This document shows, piece after piece, positions 1 to 5,913 of a stretch of 7,978 nt of DNA (position 1 is its first letter; each line of letters begins with the position of its first letter). Source of the DNA: Deferribacteres bacterium JdFR-76 (GTDB taxonomy: Bacteria > Zhuqueibacterota > JdFR-76). The translations under genes were made by a program, and so were the position numbers. The stretch covers positions 1 through 7,978 of the forward strand of contig MTOL01000372.1 in NCBI GenBank assembly GCA_002011685.1. The letters run 5' to 3'. Below the pieces are notes generated by a model. The model was given only the letters and a program-made list of their open reading frames with translations, had not been told where the DNA came from and searched no databases.

Positions 1-399
1 ATGATTGCCGCCCGGTTCCGGAACCAGGAAGATGTGAATTACATGAACCGACGGATTTCTCAGGATGTAGTTTCCCGCGCCATTGTGATCGTGTTCTTTT
101 CTGTGGTCATCATCGGGCTCTTTACCATGCTGCTGCTGGTCAGCGAGCTGCACGGGCAGGCCCACGAACAGACCCGCGGGGCTTACTTGGAAATCTTGTT
201 TGAGGCGGTTTCTGCCTTCGGTACAGTAGGGTTAAGCACGGGCGTAACGCCGCACCTCACCACGGTGGGGCGTTTGCTCATTATTGCGCTGATGTATATC
301 GGGCGGCTGGGGCCGCTTACCGTTGCTCTGGCGGTTACCGGAGGCGGTGAACGGCGGCTACCCTACCGCTACGCCGAAGATCATGTGCTGGTCGGGTGA
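1..399 (+). CDS. ktrB: KtrB/TrkH-type potassium transporter subunit, C-terminal part (5' partial)
   Basis: This is the last 132 residues of a membrane K+ translocating subunit of the Trk/Ktr/HKT superfamily. The full protein has four M1-P-M2 repeats, so most of it lies left of the window; the ATG at base 1 is probably internal. Visible parts, numbered from the window edge, are a membrane segment at about 25-47, the last P-loop with the filter-like stretch FGTVGLST at 73-80, and the final membrane helix at 90-112. That helix carries the conserved arginine (R102, in IGRLGP) that in this family lies below the filter. The short polar tail ending in YAEDHVLVG resembles KtrB C-termini. The next gene, 24 nt downstream, encodes the matching KtrA regulator, which supports a Ktr-type Na+-dependent K+ uptake system. 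Assignment to the superfamily is firm; KtrB rather than TrkH is likely. Confidence 0.88.
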   Translation: MIAARFRNQEDVNYMNRRISQDVVSRAIVIVFFSVVIIGLFTMLLLVSELHGQAHEQTRGAYLEILFEAVSAFGTVGLSTGVTPHLTTVGRLLIIALMYIGRLGPLTVALAVTGGGERRLPYRYAEDHVLVG

Positions 400-410
400 A
401 ACCCTAAAGT

Positions 411-420
411 GAGGTGAAGG
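411..420 (+). promoter_or_regulatory. Shine-Dalgarno site of ktrA
   Basis: The purine-rich stretch GAGGTGAAGG lies just before the ATG at 424 and fits a normal SD at 3-6 nt effective spacing. It fixes the ktrA start and shows that this genome uses SD-led initiation, a useful contrast with the SatD-family gene at 4810. Confidence 0.7.
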
Positions 421-423
421 AAA

Positions 424-1080
424 ATGCCCAGCTTTGCTGTCATCGGTCTTGGAAGTTTTGGCTATTATGTATCCCGCTACCTGGCGGAACACGGCTTTGA
501 GGTTCTGGCAATCGACCGTGACGAAGCCATGGTGGAGCAGATTAAGCCGTTTGTGGAAAAGGCAGTCATTGCAGATGCTACCAACAAAGAGGTTTTGCAA
601 CGCCTTGGACTTCAGGATATGGATGCGGTAATTGTCAGCGTTGGGGATCAGATCGACGCCAGCATCCTGATTACCCTTTATTTGCGGGAGCTAAAGGCCA
701 AGCAGATCATCGTGAAAGCCATCACCGAAGATCATGGCAAGATTTTGAATATGATCGGCGCCACGGAGGTCATTTTCCCGGAACGGGATGTGGCATCCAA
801 AGTAGTGGAGTCTCTCGCCAATCCCAACATCCTCGATTCGCTACGGCTGGGTCCAGATTACAGCATCGTTCAGCTGGCTCCGCCTTCTTCGTTTCTGCGG
901 AAATCGCTGCGGGAGCTTGATATCCGCAACCGTTACGGGGTACATGTGATCGCCATCAAAGAGATGGTGCCGGAAAACCTGGTGGTTGTACCCACTGCCG
1001 ACTACGTGATCAAGGATAGCGATATTCTTCTTGTGATTGGCAGGCTGGAGGATATTGAGAAGCTGCGCAAACTGGATTAG
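424..1080 (+). CDS. ktrA: KtrA-type potassium uptake regulatory protein (RCK domains)
   Basis: This 218-residue cytosolic protein gates the KtrB channel as a ring of RCK domains that binds nucleotide (ATP/ADP in characterised KtrA, NAD(H) in TrkA). The RCK-N Rossmann domain covers about 3-125. It has the dinucleotide-binding glycine motif GLGSFG at 8-13, an acidic residue ending strand 2 (D31), and D51 in ADAT after strand 3. The RCK-C (TrkA_C) domain covers about 140-218, from IVQLAPP to LLVIGRLED. A single RCK-N/RCK-C unit of about 220 residues is the KtrA length; TrkA of enterics is a double unit of about 450. The start at 424 has a good SD and begins directly with the first beta strand. 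Its position just after the channel gene is the classical arrangement. Confidence 0.93.
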   Translation: MPSFAVIGLGSFGYYVSRYLAEHGFEVLAIDRDEAMVEQIKPFVEKAVIADATNKEVLQRLGLQDMDAVIVSVGDQIDASILITLYLRELKAKQIIVKAITEDHGKILNMIGATEVIFPERDVASKVVESLANPNILDSLRLGPDYSIVQLAPPSSFLRKSLRELDIRNRYGVHVIAIKEMVPENLVVVPTADYVIKDSDILLVIGRLEDIEKLRKLD

Positions 1081-1092
1081 CGGGAATGGAGG

Positions 1093-2241
1093 ATGGGTTC
1101 CGGAGAGCCGTTTTCGCGCCGGCCGCGGGTCTTTTACGCCGTGCTGAATATGGGCCTGGGTCATGCCTCAAGGAGCCTGCCTCTGCTCCAGCAGTTTATG
1201 CGCGGCGGGTGGGAGGTCATCGTCGGCAGTAGCGGACGGGCCCTGGCATTTTTGCAGAGAGAACTTCCCGGATGTGTGTTTGTCCACACACCCGATTATG
1301 GATTCCGATACAGCCGGAACGGCTGGCTTGTTCCTGTTTTGCTGGCGCAGGTACCCGGTGCGTTGCGGGCCATCGCTGAGGAACGGCGGTTCATCGGGAA
1401 AGTGGCCGAAGAAATCAAACCGGATCTTATTGTGAGTGACCACTGCTATGGGATGTACCACCGGCAAATCCCATCGGTTTTTCTCAGCCACCAGATTTTT
1501 TTTGCCGTTCCCGGCTGGGCCGCTGGCTTGCGGAAGGCTGTGGGCAAGTTTAACCTGTTTTTTCACCGGAAGTACAATGCCGTTCTTGTGCCGGACAGGA
1601 TAGAGGATGGTGGGAAATGGGGCTGGCTGAGTGGCCTGCTCAGCGAAGTTCCGGCGCCGGATGCGCAGCGGTACCGGTTTATTGGCCCGCTGTCCAGCCT
1701 GCAGGCTGAGGAAGTTCCCGACTCCTTGGATGTGCTGGTTTCTATTTCGGGGCCGGAACCCCAGCGCAGTATTTTTGAGGAACTAATTCTCGGTCAGATT
1801 GCCGGTGTTCCGGGAAGGAAGGCGGTGCTTCTGGGACGAAGTGAAGCCCGGGGGATACAGAAGCTGGAAGATGGAACCGTAATTTACCCGCATGTTTCCA
1901 GAGAGGTACGCCAGCGACTGTTCAACGCTGCGGAGGTGGTGGTGTCGCGGCCGGGCTACTCAACGCTGATGGAACTGGGAGAGCTGCGGAAACGGGCTGT
2001 GCTAGTACCCACTCCCGGCCAGACAGAACAGATTTATCTGGCGCAACGCCTCCTGGAAAAGAAGGTTTGCCACATTGTGGATCAAAAGAGGTTGGATTTG
2101 AAGAAAGATGTGCAGGCAGCCAAAAATGCACAGCCTCTTGAAATGCCGGCACGGACCCGCGAAAGCATTTCCCGATTTTTTGCGTTCATTGAGCAATTGT
2201 TGAGTGAATGGAGGGAAGGATCATGCGAAGACGCTGGATGA
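1093..2241 (+). CDS. GT-B fold glycosyltransferase-like protein (MJ1255/Glyco_trans_1_3 type)
   Basis: This 382-residue protein resembles the poorly characterised MurG-like (GT28-related) proteins. The N-terminal Rossmann half opens with a strand followed by GLGHASR at 21-27, the glycine/histidine/arginine loop typical of this group. The C-terminal half has a donor-site-like segment: SRPGYSTLMEL from 285, then PTPGQTEQ at 306-313. These match the usual 'GG.st..E.l..g.P.i..P...eQ' layout of GT28-type enzymes. It has no signal peptide or clear membrane helix, so it is probably cytosolic or peripheral. Donor and acceptor cannot be read from sequence. The start at 1093 is the only in-frame choice before the conserved first strand, because the ktrA stop lies in the same frame five codons upstream; a GGAGG abuts the ATG with no spacer, which is unusual. 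The 3' end overlaps the next gene by 19 nt. Confidence 0.75.
   Translation: MGSGEPFSRRPRVFYAVLNMGLGHASRSLPLLQQFMRGGWEVIVGSSGRALAFLQRELPGCVFVHTPDYGFRYSRNGWLVPVLLAQVPGALRAIAEERRFIGKVAEEIKPDLIVSDHCYGMYHRQIPSVFLSHQIFFAVPGWAAGLRKAVGKFNLFFHRKYNAVLVPDRIEDGGKWGWLSGLLSEVPAPDAQRYRFIGPLSSLQAEEVPDSLDVLVSISGPEPQRSIFEELILGQIAGVPGRKAVLLGRSEARGIQKLEDGTVIYPHVSREVRQRLFNAAEVVVSRPGYSTLMELGELRKRAVLVPTPGQTEQIYLAQRLLEKKVCHIVDQKRLDLKKDVQAAKNAQPLEMPARTRESISRFFAFIEQLLSEWREGSCEDAG
2210..2220 (+). promoter_or_regulatory. Shine-Dalgarno site deciding the S9 peptidase start
   Basis: GGAGGGAAGGA lies inside the end of the glycosyltransferase gene. It precedes the ATG at 2223 with GGAGG 8 nt from the start codon. The alternative ATG at 2208 has no comparable SD and would place five extra residues before the basic n-region of the signal peptide, so 2223 is preferred. 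Confidence 0.7.
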
Positions 2242-4313
2242 TAGTAGCAGCTGTTTGTTTGGCTGTTGTGGCCACCAGCTGGGCCGGTAAAAAGCCATTC
2301 ACCATCCGAGATCTGTACAACATCAAATCTGTGAGTGACCCGCAGATTTCGCCGGATGGTGCGTGGATTGCATTTGTGGTGACCAGCTACAAACTGGAAG
2401 AAGGGGAGAGCAATTCAGAAATCTACGTGATGCGCAGTGATGGAAGCGAAGTGCGGCAGATGACCAACCATCCCGCGGCCGATTATTCACCGCGGTGGTC
2501 ACCGGACGGAAAAGAGATCCTCTTTATTTCCACCCGGAAGGACGGAGCCCAGCTCTGGATGCTGCCGGCGTTTGGAGGCGAACCGCGGCAGCTGACACGG
2601 ATTTCTACCGGCGTCAGTGAACCGGTGTGGTCTCCGGATGGGAAGAAAATTGCCTTTGCCTCCCGGGTATTTCCGGAATGTGGGGCCGATGATGCCTGCA
2701 ACAAAAAGATTCTGGATGCCATGGAAAATGGGCCCATTCAGGCTCATCTGGCCGATGAGTTGCTTTACCGTCACTGGACGGAATGGCGCGACGGCCGTTA
2801 CACCCATATTCTGCTTCTCGACGTGGAGTCGGGAGAAATCGAGGATGTAACACCGGGCAAATTTGACAGCCCGCCGTTTGCACTTGGCGGAGGCCCGGGT
2901 TTTGTTTTCTCTCCGGACGGCAAGGAACTCTGCTTTGTTTCCAATCACGATAGGGATCAGGCGGTTTCCACCAATAAGGACCTGTTTCTGCTTTCGCTGG
3001 ATACCAGGGAAGTGCGGAACATTACCGATGAAAACGAGGCGTACGATGCCGATCCGGTCTATTCTCCCGACGGCCGGTATATCGCCTACCGGATGCAAAC
3101 GATTCCCGGATATGAATCCGACCGGTTCCGCCTGGTGATCTACGACCGTCAAACCGGAACAAAACGGACCCTCACAGAGGCGTTTGATTACTGGGTGGAA
3201 GAGATTGAATGGTCACCGGACTCGCGGTTCATCTATTTCACGGCACAGGTGAAGGGGCATATACCGCTATACCGTGTGAACGTGCGCTCCGGAAAGATCC
3301 AGCAGGTTCTGGACGTGAAAACCATAGACATGTTTGATCTGTCCCCGGATGGAAAATGGGTAGCTGTGGCCAGGCGGTCGGTGGGCGAGCCGCGGGAAAT
3401 CTGGCGGGCCAGCACAAAAGGAAAGAACCTGAAGCGGCTGACATTTTTCAACAAAGCCATTGAAGACACGGTGGACATCCGGCCAGCAGAAGAGATGTGG
3501 ATTCCCAGTCCCACGGGCATCCGTGTCCACACCTTTCTGGTGAAACCGCACAATTTTGATCCCACCAAAAAATACCCATTGATTCTCAACGTGCACGGCG
3601 GACCACAATCCATGTGGGCAGATGCTTTTCGCGGGGACTGGCAGGTGTACCCCGGGGCCGGGTATATCGTGGCGTTTCCAAATCCGCACGGTTCTGTGGG
3701 CTACGGGCAGGAAATTACGGCGGAGATTTCCAAGGACTGGGGTGGGAAGGTGTACGAAGACATTATGGCCGTGGCAGATTCTCTTGCCAGATTGCCGTAT
3801 GTGGACGAAAACCGTATGGGCGCCATGGGCTGGTCTTACGGCGGCTACATGATGATGTGGATTGAAGGACATACCGACCGGTTTAAGGCCATTGCTGCGA
3901 TGATGGGAGTGTACGATCTCCGGTCCATGTACGGGGCCACGGAAGAACTCTGGTTTCCGGAATGGGATCTCGGCGGCACACCCTGGACGTCAGATCTTTA
4001 CGAAAAGTGGTCACCCTCCAATTTTGTGAAGAATTTCAAGACGCCGTGTCTGGTGATTACCGGGGAAAAAGATTACCGTGTCCCGTACACCCAGAGCTTG
4101 CAGTTTTTCACCGCGCTGCAGAAGATGGGAGTGCCTTCCCGGCTCATCGTGTTCAAGCATGATGGCCACTGGCCCAGCTGGGTCCGTTCGATGCCGCTGT
4201 ATTATAACGCCCATCTGGACTGGTTTCACAAGTATCTGGGCGGAGATCCGCCACCCTGGGATGTGGAAAAAATGGTGCGCAACATGGCATTTGAGGAGGA
4301 GAAGGAGCAGTAA
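2223..4313 (+). CDS. Exported S9 family serine peptidase (DPP5/acylaminoacyl-peptidase-like)
   Basis: This 696-residue prolyl-oligopeptidase-family enzyme should remove dipeptides or act on short peptides outside the cytoplasm. Residues 1-21 form a signal peptide: MRRRW n-region, hydrophobic core, and S-W-A before a likely signal peptidase I cut after A21. The beta-propeller half contains seven PD40/TolB-like SPD(G/S) motifs, starting at S43, S93, S137, S230, S281, S331 and S374. The alpha/beta-hydrolase half begins near 440. It shows the oxyanion-side HGGP at 458-461, the nucleophile S538 in GWSYGGYM, the acid D617 in GEKDYRVP, and H649 in KHDGHWPS. The triad is complete and the length is usual for DPP5-like S9C enzymes. 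The overlap with the preceding gene suggests translational coupling. The precise substrate (dipeptidyl versus acylaminoacyl release) cannot be decided here. Confidence 0.93.
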   Translation: MRRRWMIVAAVCLAVVATSWAGKKPFTIRDLYNIKSVSDPQISPDGAWIAFVVTSYKLEEGESNSEIYVMRSDGSEVRQMTNHPAADYSPRWSPDGKEILFISTRKDGAQLWMLPAFGGEPRQLTRISTGVSEPVWSPDGKKIAFASRVFPECGADDACNKKILDAMENGPIQAHLADELLYRHWTEWRDGRYTHILLLDVESGEIEDVTPGKFDSPPFALGGGPGFVFSPDGKELCFVSNHDRDQAVSTNKDLFLLSLDTREVRNITDENEAYDADPVYSPDGRYIAYRMQTIPGYESDRFRLVIYDRQTGTKRTLTEAFDYWVEEIEWSPDSRFIYFTAQVKGHIPLYRVNVRSGKIQQVLDVKTIDMFDLSPDGKWVAVARRSVGEPREIWRASTKGKNLKRLTFFNKAIEDTVDIRPAEEMWIPSPTGIRVHTFLVKPHNFDPTKKYPLILNVHGGPQSMWADAFRGDWQVYPGAGYIVAFPNPHGSVGYGQEITAEISKDWGGKVYEDIMAVADSLARLPYVDENRMGAMGWSYGGYMMMWIEGHTDRFKAIAAMMGVYDLRSMYGATEELWFPEWDLGGTPWTSDLYEKWSPSNFVKNFKTPCLVITGEKDYRVPYTQSLQFFTALQKMGVPSRLIVFKHDGHWPSWVRSMPLYYNAHLDWFHKYLGGDPPPWDVEKMVRNMAFEEEKEQ

Positions 4314-4326
4314 CTGGAGAATGATC

Positions 4327-4363
4327 CCGGCATTTTGCCGGTAGCAGGAAACCGGCCCGGCAA
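4327..4363 (+). repeat. Overlapping alternative hairpins after the S9 peptidase gene
   Basis: CCGGCA (4327-4332) can pair with TGCCGG (4336-4341) around a TTT loop. The same right arm, extended to TTGCCGG (4335-4341), can instead pair with CCGGCAA (4357-4363). A third option is GCCGG (4337-4341) with CCGGC (4352-4356). The hairpins begin 14 nt after the stop codon, as terminators often do, but no T-tract follows. They may stabilise or process the mRNA 3' end rather than act as an intrinsic terminator. Confidence 0.45.
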
Positions 4364-4380
4364 GGTAAACCAGAGTATTT

Positions 4381-4403
4381 GCGTCCGGAAAAAAAGCGGA
4401 TGC
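4381..4403 (+). repeat. Seven-base-pair hairpin with A-rich loop
   Basis: GCGTCCG (4381-4387) pairs with CGGATGC (4397-4403), six Watson-Crick pairs plus one G-U, around a 9-nt loop containing seven consecutive A residues. Part of the structured spacer; role unknown. Confidence 0.4.
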
Positions 4404-4561
4404 GGCCGGAGTCGGAGCCCGGATCGGCCCGGCAGGGGGAAGGCGGCAAAAGACTGTGCTTCCACGTCGTCAAAAGGTACAGGGGTGGGAGCCGGCGATT
4501 GTTTACATAGGGCAGAAAATGCCTGCCGGCAGCGGGCCGGGGAAAAATTCGCGGTGGGCTG

Positions 4562-4588
4562 TGGCACACGGCACCGGGGAACGTGCCA
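4562..4588 (+). repeat. Inverted repeat TGGCAC/GTGCCA
   Basis: Perfect six-base arms at 4562-4567 and 4583-4588, extendable by a G-U pair outside. The second arm can alternatively pair, as GTGCC, with GGCAC at 4570-4574. Role unknown. Confidence 0.4.
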
Positions 4589-4630
4589 TCGGAGAAAAAT
4601 GGGTTTGGTTTCTTGCCAGAAGAAAGCATT

Positions 4631-4673
4631 GCTGCCGGGAGGGGGAGTAGGGGCGAAATCATGGGAGGGCAGC
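4631..4673 (+). repeat. GCTGCC/GGCAGC inverted repeat enclosing G-runs
   Basis: Arms GCTGCC (4631-4636) and GGCAGC (4668-4673) enclose a strongly G-rich strand with runs at 4637-4639, 4641-4645, 4650-4653 and 4663-4665, and a further run at 4667-4669. An A8 tract follows the right arm, which reads as a T-tract on the minus strand. The block ends about 24 bp before the first operator. Confidence 0.4.
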
Positions 4674-4685
4674 GCAAAAAAAGGT

Positions 4686-4713
4686 TTGAAAAGGTCTACA
4701 ATATTGCTATATT
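4686..4713 (+). promoter_or_regulatory. Candidate sigma-70 promoter of the satD-like operon
   Basis: TTGAAA (4686-4691) and TATATT (4708-4713) are separated by 16 bp, each one base from the sigma-70 consensus. Transcription would begin near 4720, leaving a leader of about 90 nt that contains operators 2-4. Operator 1 (4697-4716) covers the spacer and the whole -10 element, so its occupation should block RNA polymerase. Read by eye only; other AT-rich elements nearby could also serve. Confidence 0.5.
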
Positions 4714-4716
4714 GTA
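4697..4716 (+). promoter_or_regulatory. Operator-like palindrome O1 (TACAAT-N8-ATTGTA)
   Basis: Perfect six-base inverted arms spaced by 8 bp; the symmetry continues two bases inward, giving an 8-bp arm around TGCT. It is the first of four copies of one consensus before the SatD-family gene and overlaps the candidate -10 box. Confidence 0.75.
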
Positions 4717-4725
4717 TTGCCGGAA

Positions 4726-4745
4726 TACAATGCGCCGAAATTGTA
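4726..4745 (+). promoter_or_regulatory. Operator-like palindrome O2 (TACAAT-N8-ATTGTA)
   Basis: The same six-base arms and the same 8-bp spacing as O1, but with an unrelated GC-rich spacer. Conservation is therefore confined to the arms, as expected of a dimeric protein binding site. It begins 9 bp after O1 ends. Confidence 0.75.
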
Positions 4746-4760
4746 ATATTTAACCGGGAA

Positions 4761-4780
4761 TACAGTAATATTCTATTGTA
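4761..4780 (+). promoter_or_regulatory. Operator-like palindrome O3 (TACAGT-N8-ATTGTA)
   Basis: Matches the O1/O2 consensus with one A-to-G change in the left arm and the same 8-bp spacing. It begins 15 bp after O2 ends. An AA pair precedes the left arm, as in O2 and O4. Confidence 0.72.
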
Positions 4781-4789
4781 ATTGAAAAA

Positions 4790-4809
4790 TACAATCCGGT
4801 AAAACTGTA
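4790..4809 (+). promoter_or_regulatory. Operator-like palindrome O4 (TACAAT-N8-ACTGTA) abutting the start codon
   Basis: Left arm as the consensus; the right arm carries the same type of change as O3, on the opposite arm. It begins 9 bp after O3 ends, repeating the O1-O2 gap. Its final base is immediately followed by the ATG at 4810, so it occupies the place where a Shine-Dalgarno site should be. Confidence 0.72.
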
Positions 4810-5466
4810 ATGAAGTGTTTTGTGGTTCTTTTCGATGTGATCCGTTCGTCGGCTGTGGCAGACCGCGAGTCTCTGACCCGGCGCATGGAGGAGGCTTCCC
4901 GGATTTGCAATGAAAAATATTCTTCTCATCTCGCTGGCGTTTTTGAAATTACAAAGGGGGATGAGATTGCGGGCGTACTGAACTCCGCTGCACCTCTGTT
5001 TTCCATTTATCGGGATATTCAGGAGGTTTTGCAACCGGAAGGCGTACGCTGTGCCGTGGCTTGGGGGGATATAACGGCAGGGCTGAATTCCCGCCGCAGC
5101 AGCATCATGGATGGGCCGGGTTTTTACCGTGCCAATGAGATCATGCTGCAGCTCAAAAAATTGCAGCTGTTCTGGCGAATATTCTCAGATGGTGGAGTTA
5201 TCGATGAGGCGTTAAATGCTCTGGTCAATCTCTATTTTCTGGAGCGGGAGAAATTGACGCCGCTTCAGCGCCGGGTGTATGATCTTTACCTTATTCTGGG
5301 AAATCAGCAGCAGGTGGCACATCGGCTGAACCGGACGCAGCAGCAAATCTCGGCAACGCTGAAAAGCATCCGCTGGCGTGTGCTGAAAGGGGCGGAAGAA
5401 GCCATCGGCCTGCTGCTGCTTGAGCTGGACAAAAGGATCAAAGGGGAAAGGGATCAGAAGACGTGA
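4810..5466 (+). CDS. SatD-family protein with C-terminal helix-turn-helix
   Basis: This 218-residue soluble protein has the SatD-family layout, named after a Streptococcus mutans acid-tolerance locus; the biochemical role is not established. The N-terminal region (about 1-115) shows a first strand ending in D9 (VVLFDVIRSS, against the usual GDI.SR), then KGDE at 49-52, WGDITAGLN from 85 and DGPGFYRANE at 101-110. The spacing of these acidic motifs recalls class III cyclase-like folds (inference). The C-terminal part (about 148-200) is a sigma-region-4-like HTH: LTPLQRRVYDLY, then QQVAHRLNRTQQQISATLKSI. A DNA-binding regulator that senses a small molecule is plausible. The start at 4810 is forced by the first strand, yet there is no Shine-Dalgarno; the ATG abuts operator O4. 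The stop overlaps the next start (GTGA). The family call rests on motif memory. Confidence 0.72.
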   Translation: MKCFVVLFDVIRSSAVADRESLTRRMEEASRICNEKYSSHLAGVFEITKGDEIAGVLNSAAPLFSIYRDIQEVLQPEGVRCAVAWGDITAGLNSRRSSIMDGPGFYRANEIMLQLKKLQLFWRIFSDGGVIDEALNALVNLYFLEREKLTPLQRRVYDLYLILGNQQQVAHRLNRTQQQISATLKSIRWRVLKGAEEAIGLLLLELDKRIKGERDQKT

Positions 5467-5816
5467 ATCCTGTTTGGAATACCGGTGCAATCCTGGTTAT
5501 TTATTGTGGGGGATTCGTGGCAACCAGCCTTCTGCTGCGGCGGATTCTGGTGCTTGTGGATCCTTCCCTGCGCGACGGGATGAAGCTGGGGCTGGATTTC
5601 CGCGATATCGGCCTGTGGATTGGCCTGTGCGAGTATTTTATTGTGGTTACTTTTGTCTATTTTGGAGAATTTACCGGCATCGGCATCCTCTTCGCTGCCA
5701 AAGAGCTGGTACGCACCGAAAAGATCCGGGAACGGCCGTCGTACTACCTTCTGGGAACGCTACTCAATATTTCATTTGCCCTTTTCTTTGGCCTGCTGCT
5801 GCGGATGGCGCTGTAA
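5463..5816 (+). CDS. Small membrane protein, SatD partner (DUF3307 C-terminal-like)
   Basis: This 117-residue inner-membrane protein probably has three or four helices: about 9-30, 50-78 (long, possibly two) and 95-116. The pattern IGLWIGLCEYFIVVTF, then GIGILFAAKELVR, then YYLLGTLLNISFALFFGLLLR matches the C-terminal portion of the DUF3307-type proteins commonly encoded next to SatD. Those are usually about twice as long; the N-terminal DUF3307 portion is absent here. No frameshifted remnant is seen, since the upstream DNA is the intact SatD-family gene. It starts with GTG overlapping the preceding TGA by 4 nt, with a purine-rich GGGGAAAGGG about 10 nt upstream, so translational coupling is likely. 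Function unknown. Confidence 0.65.
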   Translation: MNPVWNTGAILVIYCGGFVATSLLLRRILVLVDPSLRDGMKLGLDFRDIGLWIGLCEYFIVVTFVYFGEFTGIGILFAAKELVRTEKIRERPSYYLLGTLLNISFALFFGLLLRMAL

Positions 5817-5913
5817 GGGACGGTATAGGGAGGTGAAGTTACACAGACCGAACGCCGGTAGCGCCTTTTTCTTGTTGTCCGGGTTAGAATTAGAAACACA
5901 GAATGGGCAATTC

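Larger units (their letters stand above)
4314..4696. other. GC-rich, hairpin-rich non-coding spacer
   Basis: No convincing gene is seen between the S9 peptidase and the operator block. The open frame at 4335-4781 encodes a low-complexity, basic, cysteine-containing peptide with no SD and no recognisable fold, and its 3' end runs through the palindromic operators. The stretch is dense in short perfect inverted repeats, listed separately. It also has a 10-bp direct repeat CGGCCCGGCA at 4353-4362 and 4425-4434. It could hold an unrecognised structured RNA, terminator structures for the upstream operon, or decayed sequence. It does not resemble RNase P RNA or tmRNA on reading. Confidence 0.5.

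Noticed and set aside
2208..2222. Upstream ATG for the S9 peptidase
   Set aside because: It would add five residues before the signal peptide, and the strong SD at 2210-2220 serves the ATG at 2223 instead.
2499..3152. Long minus-strand open frame opposite the S9 peptidase
   Set aside because: Antisense shadow of a clearly conserved coding region, with no recognisable protein features.
4335..4781. Open frame of 148 codons in the spacer
   Set aside because: Low-complexity basic translation with no fold, no Shine-Dalgarno, and it runs through three of the four palindromes; it looks like chance openness of GC-rich DNA.
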